Shown: positions 11,702 to 21,697 of the stretch, one piece after another | Layout: the number at the start of each line of letters is the position of its first letter | Numbering within the stretch: the stretch's first letter is position 1 | Assembly (NCBI GenBank): GCA_022393335.1 | Contig: JAJEKB010021643.1 | Coordinates: forward strand, 124,001-188,000 | From: Macrotrachela quadricornifera | Taxonomy: Eukaryota; Rotifera; Eurotatoria; Philodinida; Philodinidae | Reading direction: 5' to 3' | DNA length: 64,000 nt | Notes under the pieces: generated by a model | What the model saw: only the letters and a program-made list of their open reading frames with translations | The model's database searches: none | What the model was told of the DNA's origin: nothing | Made by a program: the position numbers and the translations under genes

Positions 11702-12201
11702 TCTCCTCTTCTATATAGATAAAAAAGAATATTCGTCTGTTCTTTATAAATTTTGTCTCCATAATAGCTAGCGTCATCAAAGTTCTCATGGCATACCCGT
11801 TGGTTTAGAAGAAGGTTAAGAGAGCGATGCGAGTCGGGAAGAGTGGTTTGGGTGAAATTTCACACAGGTTATGATATACTGCAATTTTTACCAATCACTT
11901 AAAAATTTTAGAGAATTCGCTACAATCGTTAGAACATCTGCCTCCTACTGGGATTTTTTTGCATTTGATGTTGGTGTGAACTATGATAATGGGTATGAGT
12001 AAAGCGAAAGTGACTCACAGCCATACACTACTTGCTGAATTATCGGATATGAGCATAGATGTAAGTGTATGCATGGTGGGACATGTAGTAGTAATAGATG
12101 GAAAACTTCCCAGTACATTCTCTCTATATCTTCTGTCGTTTTCTGATATGTTAAATTTCCAGTATAGCGATATTCTGAGCAACGTCGGGTATAACCGCTA
12201 G
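11702..12201 (+). mobile_element. Non-autonomous Helitron-like element, copy 2
   Basis: Same family as 8397-8868. A T/C-rich start with TTCTATATAGATAAAAAAGA is followed by TATTCGTCTGTTCT. The interior shares ACAGGTTATGATA and GAGCAACGTCGGGTA, and the 3' end GGGTATAACCGCTAG at 12201 is followed by T. The exact 5' base is uncertain (11702 or a few bases further). Small open frames within it on both strands are not considered genes. Confidence 0.55.
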
Positions 12202-12273
12202 TGTAAAACATTGTCGTTATTCATTATCTCTTTAGCCAATTAAAATTTAACAACATATATAAGTATTTTTAAG

Positions 12274-13168
12274 ATGTCAAAATCATCTATGTTTGATCTA
12301 TTTCGAAACATACTATTGTATGAAGTATTTGAATACTTAATAACATATCATATCCTATGTGCATTCTAAGAGATTAAATAAATGAAATGATACACTTTTA
12401 AGGACTTATGATAAATACAATCTTAATTTTAAATCATTGCCAAAATCTAAATTTCATTTTGTTTGTCAATCAATATATCCTGAATAAGTTTGACCATTAA
12501 TATTATCTACTACTGATGATACATATCGACAAACTCATTTTTTTTCGGATTGTTTTATATTTGAAAATTTATTAAACTTGAATCATTAATCTGAATCGAT
12601 ATTACTGAACTAGACTTGAATAAATTGATTCGAAAATGATCTCATTTATCAATTAAATCTGCATATGGTTTAATGCCTGCAACAACAGTACCATCACTAA
12701 AGCATTTATCACTAGGCATCTATTCAATGACTTACTTACAGCAATTATTATTATGTACGTCTACTTTTAAAAAATTTAAATATACAATTAATTGTTGTCT
12801 GCAGATAACAGTCCACGTTCAAAAATAATAACAACAGAAATTCGTCAGTTAAAAATGAAACTTTCCGAAAAAACAAACATAATATTTAATAATATTAAAA
12901 CATTATTTTCATGGTGAATAATGAACATATTTATCACAATTAAAAGAATTTAATTTTGAAATTCATTCATATTTATCTAGCACAAATATAAAGCAATCAT
13001 TAGCAACATTTCAAACTTCGTTTTGGTTACACGAAAAACAATGGTTTATTGATTGTAATTATCATAATATTCTAAATATTAAGTTTGAATGTAACACCTA
13101 TATGTGTGTTAAAATAGGATATGATCCACGTAGTACAATAATGACTGATAAAGCATTATTATTGTAGC
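12274..13168 (+). pseudogene. Decayed F-box-like (bdelloid F-box/LRR type) gene
   Basis: Starts at an ATG (12274). The first 31 codons contain an F-box-like helix (LLYEVFEYLITYHILCAF), then in-frame stops TAA, TAA and TGA. The similarity then continues in shifted frames: a segment reading LPKSKFHFVCQSIYPE, then a stretch on asparagine/leucine-rich repeats, and finally WLHEKQWFIDCNYHN near 13030-13065. This order resembles bdelloid F-box proteins as I remember them. At least three stops and several frameshifts make it non-functional. Family assignment rests on recognition, not a search. Confidence 0.6.
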
Positions 13169-15562
13169 TTAAGTAAAATGTCCCAAGATTAAAAAATTTT
13201 ACACATCAAATTCGATTAGCAGAAGAAACAGCAGTTATTTTTTTCAAATTTATATATGTTAAATAATGGTTCAAAAGTTTGAAATAAAAAATTTCTCTAA
13301 GAACGCCAAAGCGTAAAATATAATTTGTCTCTACAAGTCAATATTGTTATCGAAATCTTCTATCTTCTCGATTATCGAGCAAATAAGAGAAGAAAAAAAA
13401 TGTTATATGTTGAGAAGTTTTGCTCAAAGGATGTAACTATAACTGACGAGAGAATATTCCTATGTTCCAATCGCTGTTTACATGAGACCATTGCTATTTG
13501 ATAGATCTTAGTAAGTAGTGAAAAGAGCTCATTTGGTTTGATTTTTCAGTGTTTTCTTGTCTAGTTATGGATGTTCTACTCAATTTTGGCACATGACCAT
13601 AGAGTCTCATGATGAGCTAATGTCTCAATAAAGTTATGTGTAATGTAGCAAACAAGGAAAGAATAACAGAAGACTAGTAATAAGACTAGTTTGTAATAGA
13701 TCCAAACATCAATATCTGTTTATATAATATAAAGAATGTTCCATAAATTTTATCTTTTTTGGCGGTATTTGAAATTGACTGAATATTAAATATACGTGTC
13801 TGACAAATGGTACATACAACATCATACAAGAGAAATTGAATCTGATTTGCATGAACTGAAAGAAGATACTACATTGGCAAAAGTATAGAAAAAAAATTCT
13901 ATTCAGAGAAACCAAAGTTATTCTTGAAATAGTAATCACTATAAATCACAAAAAAAGTAAAATTGCATAATGATCACTATTTTGAAAATAACTCTGATTC
14001 GATTGATTTTCTAGACTGTAGATCTAACTGAGACTCATCCCCATTGAACATTTCAGAATCTTTGTTCTAATCTTCACAACGATATGAAATACTATAATGT
14101 TCAATTACTTCGAAAAAAATAACTTAGATAAATAAAGTAAAAACCAATGTGTATACAATATGCATAAAAATTTGATTGAATTCAAAACGAGAATCGATAG
14201 CAGAAATTGTGAAAAGGATAAATTTATATATTTTAATTGATGAGAATCATTCTCAATATCTGTTGTTGATCAAATTATATTTTAAAAAAAAAGCAAAATA
14301 AAACCGCTTGAATTGTATAAGAGATATATATGTAAAGCATACTCTAGATTTTAAAATTCGTATATTTCTTTGTTAAATGAAACGAATCAATTCATAATAA
14401 GTATTTACTAATTATGAATTAAATTAACGATATAGAAATTAGAAGATTTCTACGTATTATTTGAGCTTTTTATCAAGCATACAAATATCGATTACTGTTT
14501 TATGTTAAACAATATTTCTTTGAAATTTAATCTATGTAAATAAACTTTTATTGTTGTTGTTAACGTTAAATTTAATTGGAATTAAAAAAAAATAAATTAT
14601 CTATAAAACTATTTAATCTATTTTATTTTAAACAGCAAACATCAATGATCAATAAAAGATGAAGAACAAAAAAAATCCTATTGTAAATCAAGTATATTAT
14701 GTTAAATATACAGAACGAACGTGTTCAATCTATTGAAAGAGTCTTTATTTTATACAGTAGCCAGCGGACATTTAACAAAAAAAAAGTGTTTTATTCACGT
14801 ACAGAGAGAGAATAGAGATGATGATCGTAAAAAATAAAAACGTTCAGTATTGTTCATATATAGTGAACTGTTTATTCAATGGATTAAGTGTAGATACAGG
14901 TGATGAGAGTTTTTTTTCTTCTTCTTCGTCTCTTTGCTTATTTGAAAAAATAACCTTCGAACACTTGTACTTTGTAGTATTCATCAATGGCTTCATTCGC
15001 TTATTTTCGTCAAATTGACAGCAAGAGAAAATAAAAGTAAAATAAATATGAACAGAAAAGAAAAAAAAAGATGAACTTCATTCTTTTCCTTTTTTTGAAG
15101 GTATATATATATATACATATTGACAACGAATGAAAAGTACTTGTCTTTACTTATTAATCATTCATTCAATCATATTTAAATAATCAAAGAAACAATTAAA
15201 TATGTTTTGACAAAGTCATCATTTTTGACTTCTGTGGATAGATTTGTTAAAATCTTGTTCATTAAATATCTAATTCATTTTTAATAAATCTAAAATTTTG
15301 ATTGATACATTTTCACTATTCACTAATAAGATTTCATGAACAAATTTAGTCGGTGAAGACAAAAAATGATTATAAAATCCAATCAAGAGAATGTGTCACT
15401 CGACTTTGTAATTGTTTAATTGAAGAAACTAAAATCATATATAGTACTTTTTCGTATTAGAACTTGATCTCAAAAAAAAAACTGTATGTGATACATGTTT
15501 TACAAAACAGAACATTTTTAATGAGACTTCACTTTTTTTTTTTATGACTGTCCATTGTCTCA
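13169..15562. other. Intergenic, 2.4 kb
   Basis: AT-rich, with homopolymer A/T runs and a (TA)n stretch near 15103-15120. No convincing exons or transposon ends were found. The last few hundred bases presumably include distal control sequence for the hunchback-like gene. Confidence 0.4.
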
Positions 15563-15593
15563 TATAAATATAAAGACCAAGGTTCATTCAGAC
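15563..15593 (+). promoter_or_regulatory. Candidate core promoter (TATA + initiator) of the hunchback-like gene
   Basis: TATAAATA at 15563-15570 lies 27 bp before an initiator-like TCAGACT whose A is at 15590. If used, the leader would be about 0.9 kb and contain at least one intron, ending at the acceptor-like TTTTTTTAG at 16462 just before the ATG. The region 15760-16380 is purine/pyrimidine-skewed with a (TA)n core near 16017-16060, consistent with non-coding leader or intron. Confidence 0.4.
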
Positions 15594-16483
15594 TACTAAC
15601 GACTAGCAGACACGGTCACCGCCATCACCTCATATATTTTTGCTCATTATTATTTTTCTCTTTCTCGATTGTTTTTTTTATGCGTGTCTATGTCCATCTA
15701 TTCTATTCTATCCGAACTGTAGAATAATACAAGAGAAAGGGAAAGAAAAGACACCTCACTATTATGTTGAACATGAGAAGAAAAGAAGAAAAAAAAAATC
15801 ATCATAAATTCGGAGGTCGTTCTCTTTCGGTATACATTCTGCGATATTTATTTTGTATATATATTGGACTTTGAGTTCGCGGTGGCGACGAGAGTATAGC
15901 AAAAAAAAAAGTGAATGATATAGTAGAAAAAGAAGAAAGAAGAGAAAAATGGCGTCGCCATCATCGTTCATCGTCGACCGATGGTCAAGTCGCTTCGACG
16001 AGAAATACAATAATACATATATATATACATATATACATGTATATATGTATATATACATATAAAAAAAGAAAAAAAGAAAAAAAACGAGGCCTATGTGTAA
16101 GCGCACATTCTCGTTTATGAAGAAGGAAAAGAAAAGGAAAAGATGTTCTTCTTTTCTGCTTTGCGTGTCGTCGTCCACCTCGAAAAAGCCATTTCTGAAC
16201 CTGCCATTAATATACAAAAAGAGAAAGAGAGAACAAGAAATCTTGCTTGTACACAAATCAAGAGAGGAAAAAAGAGGATGGAGGCACGAGAGAGAAAAAG
16301 AGCGATCACAAAAACAAACGAGAGAGGACAAGACGACGGACAAAAATACACACGCCACCATAAATAAAACCAGTTCATTTTATATATTGTCTTTTAGAAA
16401 GATTTGTCTAAAAAGACACTTCATATAGATATCGAATAAGTCTTATCTACTTATTTTTTTAGAATTCAGAAAAAAAAAGTATT

Positions 16484-19260
16484 ATGCAGCATACATCTCC
16501 GACACCTCCGACATTAATTGAAAATTTTAAAATGATACCTATGTCAACACCTACTATTTCTGATGTTACATCAACTAATAATACTTCATATGTAAGATTG
16601 AATTTATGTTTTTTTTCAAGAGAAAAACAAAAAGTCAAAAAAAAATGATTTTCCCATCTTTGTTTTTCTTTAGACTTCACTTTTACTTAAAAAGAAATTA
16701 GCTATATTTGACAATTCATCTACAACATCAGAAGTTGCTATATCACATGATACAATAAATTCACCAGTTTCTGTAAGAGAAATATATTTTTATTTCAATA
16801 ATAAATAATACTTTTTTCATTTGAATAGTTAATCAAACCATCAAGTACAACTTTATCAATCAATGAGAATGAACCTGTCAAAAATACTAGTCGAGTATGT
16901 TAAAAAAAAGAAGATGATAATGACTCTTTAATCAAATGTATTTTTTGTTTTAAATAGCGTCGTAAACCACTTCGTCCCTGGTCACTATCTGCACGTGTCG
17001 AACGACCAAATTCGGTAGGTTATATTATCAGATGATTGCATATAGGATAACTTCGTAGTTCTATTACAAATTGAAAAAATTTTGATTTTATAGACTATTC
17101 AATTAAATAATGATTTCATTGAACCAATCAGTGATGATGATGATGATGACAATAATCTATCGGTAAAATATTTTAATATTCAATTCTATATGTATATTAT
17201 CATTCTATCATACAGAAAACGAAACCTTCACCTGTCAATAATGAAATAACAAATAGTAATCTTGATGATGATGATGATGATGATGAAAATCTATTAGTAT
17301 GTAATAAAAATCTTCTTTTTTCTATAGAAAAAAAAAGAAAGTGAAATTTTTTTAGAATAATAATTGGCCAAAACAATTATCAACAATAGAAGAAGTTCTT
17401 AAATTATATCGTGTTGAAAATAATGGATCCGTTCAATGTATTCGATGTAATTGTCATACTAATCAAGATAATTTATTTGAACATATTTCTATTCATTATC
17501 CATATAAATGTTATACATGCGGGTAAATTAAATTTCAAAAAAAATTTTATTATTTCTCTTTTTTTGTTTTTTTTCTTAAAATAGATTCTATTGTGATTCA
17601 TCATTAGATCTTGATGAACATAATAGAACTCATCAATCAAATACTCTCATAAAATCAATATCTATTGAAGACATTCCTGTACCTTCAGTCATTTCAACAT
17701 CAACAAAACCATCTGAATCATTAAATAATGGTACAAACAGTGAAAAATCAACTTCGTCAAATAAAACTAAAGTTCATCGATGTCGACAATGTTCATATAT
17801 ATCAAATATTAAAGTATAAACGATATTTTAAAATAAAAATAAAGAAAAAACTGTCTTTTAGGAAGATTATTGGGCACATCATCGAGTACATATACGAGCC
17901 GATAAAATTCTTGAATGTCCAAGTTGTCCATTTGTTACAGAATATAAACATCATCTTGAATATCATTTACGTAATCATCTTGGTTCAAAACCATTTAAAT
18001 GTTCAAAGTAAATTAATAATTTTTTTTATTTTTTAAAGGAAAAAATCTTTTTTTCTATTAATAGATGTGAATATGCATGTGTAAATTTATCTATGTTACG
18101 TTCACATAAAAAATCACATTTTCGTCATTTATTATTTAAATGTTCAAATTGTTCATTTGAATCTAAACAGTATCAAACATTACAAGAACATTTACAAATT
18201 GAAGGACATGAACCATTTTTAGATGAAAATATTGAAGAATTTCTTAAAGAATATTCAAATGGAAATTCGACATTATTAAATACAACTAATAATAATAGTA
18301 ATTCATCATCATCAACAACAACAACACCAAATACACATATATCAATATCAAAAAAACGTAAAACAATTTCTAATACATCTATACAAACTCGTATTAAACG
18401 TACATCATCAATATCATCAATTGATTCATCTAATGGTGGTATATCACCAATATCAATTGATGAACATCAAACAGATATAATAAATCAACAAACAATATCT
18501 CCACTTATTTGTACTTTATGTGATTATGTTGCTGTATCAAAAGAAGGACTTGGTGTACATTTATTTCAACATGCTTGTAAAAAAGGTGATTTAATTAATC
18601 AATCAATATTAAATAATACAAATATTGATCTAACAACAAAATTAATGGAATTATTTAATGGAAAAATGAATTCATTTACAAATACAAATGGTGTAACTGG
18701 ACAAGTAAATATTTATTATAAATTCTTTTAAAATATCTAATTTTTTTTAGTTAAATGATTTTCTTGGTCCATATCAACAATTTCTTACACAACAAATTCA
18801 ATCACATTTATCTTCTGTTAATTCATTATCAACAAATATTTCACATTATCATCTTGATAATAATAATAATCATACTCCATTATCATTACCTCCATCTTTA
18901 CTTAATAATGGTTATTCTTTATTATCATCATGTATTAAAAATGATTTAAATGATAATACACATTTATCATCATCATCTATTAAACGACAACGAAAAGAAC
19001 AAGTAATAAATAATAATAATGATGAACGAAATATTAATTTTAGTGATCAACAAACACAAGTTGATGAATGGCAAATAAAACGTTTATTTGAATGTTTTCA
19101 TTGTGAAATTATATTTAAAGATTTTGCAATGTATTGTACACATAAACAATTACATTATTCATCAAATAATCCATTTCGTTGTGCACAATGTGGTGAACAA
19201 AAAACAAATAAATATGATTTTTTTGTACATGTTGCACAACAAGCTCATGATCTGACTTAA
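16484..19260 (+). CDS. hb: Hunchback homologue, C2H2 zinc-finger transcription factor
   Basis: Eleven coding exons: 16484-16591, 16674-16772, 16829-16894, 16958-17014, 17094-17162, 17216-17296, 17356-17522, 17585-17813, 17862-18007, 18065-18704 and 18751-19260, all GT-AG, giving 723 residues. C2H2 fingers fall at 188-207, 212-232, 282-302, 311-331, 339-359, 367-389, 490-510, 669-689 and 698-720. The block 282-389, with EYKHHLEYHLRNH and CVNLSMLRSH, is the middle finger cluster of Hunchback. The last two fingers, including the H-x5-H spacing at 714-720, match its C-terminal pair. Hunchback is a DNA-binding regulator in body patterning and neuroblast timing; function in rotifers is inferred. 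The first six exons are tiny and all phase 0. The frame is open back to the acceptor at 16462, so a further 5' coding exon cannot be excluded. Confidence 0.9.
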
Positions 19261-19478
19261 GTAAAAATAAACTCAACATTTCTTTTCTTTTTTTTTTTTG
19301 ACATTTAGTTCTTTTGTTTTGTACATTTCTTTTTTTTTCTTTTGTTGCTGTTGATTTTTTTTTTTGTTGTTTTGCCATGACATTCAAGAGAGAGAGAGAG
19401 AGAGGGAGACAAACAAACAAACAAAGAAAAAAAAAAGACGAATGAAGTTCATAAAATGTTCTTTTTAACTTTTATTTA

Positions 19479-20099
19479 TTATGAAAAAATATCTTTACGA
19501 CGATCACCATATGTTTGTAAAAGTTCTTCATCAACCATAAATGTTATTAATTTTCTTTCGGATGCTTGTGCATCATCAATACGATGTTCAAGATCAGCTA
19601 AAAGTTTATCTATTTCAATATGATGATCAAGTAAATGGGATTCAAGATAATCTTGTACATTTGCATCTTTAGCATTATCAGCTTCTTGATGACAACGTGT
19701 AACAGTTTTCCATACATCTCGATTTTGATTACGAGCTTCTGTTAAACCTTGACGAATATCAAGTGTATTTGTTAATCCATTACGAATTTTAACACCATCT
19801 TTACTAATTAATCGATCAACTTTAGCTTTACGTAAAGCAAGAAATTTAACAAGATCATGACTTTTTGATGAATCTTTATCACTTAATTTAGTAAATAAAC
19901 TTGAAAAACCTGGATAAGCACTATTTGTTCCAAATTTTGATGATAATTGAAGATAATTATATGAAACAGATAATTCTTGAGTAACTAAATCACTTAAACA
20001 TTTACCTAATGGAGGACTAAATGTTGTTGTTGATGCTTGAACAATTGAAAATAGTGCAATTATAAACGTAAGAGAATAAATTGCATGCATTATTATCAT
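19479..20099 (-). CDS. Secreted ferritin subunit
   Basis: Uninterrupted 206-residue frame. An N-terminal hydrophobic segment (SLTFIIALFSIVQA) is a signal peptide, as in insect-type secretory ferritins. The remainder is the ferritin four-helix bundle, with TQELSVSYNYLQLSS near the start of helix A and DYLESHLLDHHIEIDKL in helix D. Of the ferroxidase ligands, the helix-A Glu and Tyr and a helix-B His (SHDL) are present. The helix-B Glu appears replaced by Ser and the helix-D Gln by His, suggesting a nucleation/light-chain-type subunit. Two ATGs (MIIM) are possible starts. The stop TAA runs directly into TAAATAAA, giving an overlapping polyadenylation signal. Convergent with hb, 218 bp between stops. 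Confidence 0.88.
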   Translation of the reverse strand: MIIMHAIYSLTFIIALFSIVQASTTTFSPPLGKCLSDLVTQELSVSYNYLQLSSKFGTNSAYPGFSSLFTKLSDKDSSKSHDLVKFLALRKAKVDRLISKDGVKIRNGLTNTLDIRQGLTEARNQNRDVWKTVTRCHQEADNAKDANVQDYLESHLLDHHIEIDKLLADLEHRIDDAQASERKLITFMVDEELLQTYGDRRKDIFS

Positions 20100-21697
20100 A
20101 TATGTATGCTTGGTAACTCGTCAAAAGAAAGAATGCCTTGTGATTGTGTGAGGAGACAAGAGAAACAGATGATAATGATAATAAAAAAAAGTGCATGGCT
20201 GATAACAGTTTCTTTCCATAACTGTTCGTCAACATTTGCTTACCTTTGGCCTTTATCATATGCTTCTTGTTTTTTTTTTAGTCGGATGAAAAAAATTAAA
20301 TACATCAGATGCATGTGAAAATTTCATCATAATGATTCACATGCATATGAAATGTCTTTTTCTTTTTGTATTGCTCTGTTATCAGTAAAATTAGAATCTG
20401 AAGTGATATTATTTTAAAAAAAAAGACGATTAAGCATGTTTTTACTAAACGCCCAGTGCTGACTACTGGTTTAGTTACATCTCAAATATATCTTTTCAGA
20501 TCAGTGCTAAGAGATTAATTGAATTGAAATGATATCATAAATACAGGAATATAAGAAGAAATAAGCTCAATTTAATTTGAAATTATAATTAATCATGATT
20601 TCGTTAACTAAAAGAGGTCAGCGATGTCTTTTAAACTTTAACAACACATGTCTCGATTCTTTTTCTTCTCATGTGATGTCTTTATCGTTTATTTATCTTT
20701 GATGACACTGAAGTAATAAAATAGACAATAATTAATAATCGCTAATAGTCCATGTATTAAAACTACTAATATCATAAACTATTTGACTCTTTATTTCAAA
20801 CAAACAAAAAGGTTATTGTAAAAGCCTGATGCTTTTTCTTGTTTATTTGATTATTCGATGTTCGTACTATTTAAATAGAAAAAAAATAGATTGTATTACT
20901 GTAAGATTTTTGAGCGGTTTACTAAGAATAACAAAGTTAGTGCAAATATAAGCCATATTTACGAAACAAAATCTTCTACAAAGTTTATTGAGAATGTGTT
21001 TTTTGCTAAATAAGACAAAAAGAAATTTTTGAAGACTTTTAATTTAATCCACGCTAAGTACTATATAGTGCAATATAAAAGACTATTATTCAATAATTGT
21101 GTTTCTTTTCACTAATACGATTCGATATTGTAGCAAATGATAGCTAACTTATTTTTAGTGTTTAAAAATTACTATATGAACAATTACGGACTCTTTTTCA
21201 GCTTCATTTCTGATTTAATCAAAAGCATTTTCTCATTCAATAAAACTTATAAATCAATTATTGACTTAATTTTTGATAGTTTTCTCTTCGAGTAGAATAG
21301 GCTCAATACAGATACATTTGCTACAATATTTGAACTTGAGTAAAGAGAACTTTTGATGTTATTTATCTTGCTTTGCACTGTCCAAATCGATCGAAAATTA
21401 CTAGAAAAATCTGACAATATTCTGTTCTAGAATACTGTATTAAATTTTTATTTTAAGTTATACATATAAAGACTTAGACGTAGATATCATCTTCAGAAAT
21501 ATTATTTAAAATAAAGTATAATAATAATAAAAATATTCAGACAAAAACTTGTCCATCGATAGCATAGATAGAATAGTTTTAAGAATCAAATGAAAGCGTA
21601 AATGCTTCTTTCTTCCTGTAAATTTGGTAATCTTTCATTTTGATAATTAAAATATATTGATTATAAATTAATTCACACATTCAAAAATAATATTTGA
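20100..21697. other. Intergenic between two minus-strand genes
   Basis: The part next to 20099 should contain the ferritin promoter. I could not identify a clear TATA box or an iron-responsive element in the sense strand. The remainder is AT-rich with no recognised gene or repeat. Confidence 0.4.

Noticed and set aside
11981..12211. Open frames on both strands of 70-76 codons
   Set aside because: They lie within the Helitron-like copy and are not conserved as frames in the related copy at 8397-8868.
15762..16428. Overlapping open frames on both strands upstream of hunchback (up to 199 codons)
   Set aside because: Composition is low-complexity Phe/Ser/Leu or Lys/Arg/Glu from purine/pyrimidine tracts; no domain, and the region fits leader/intron sequence.
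20445..20480. CCAGTGCTGACTACTGG, resembling an iron-responsive element loop (CAGTGC) upstream of ferritin
   Set aside because: It is on the plus strand while ferritin is transcribed from the minus strand, lies about 350 bp upstream, and the required stem with bulged C is absent.
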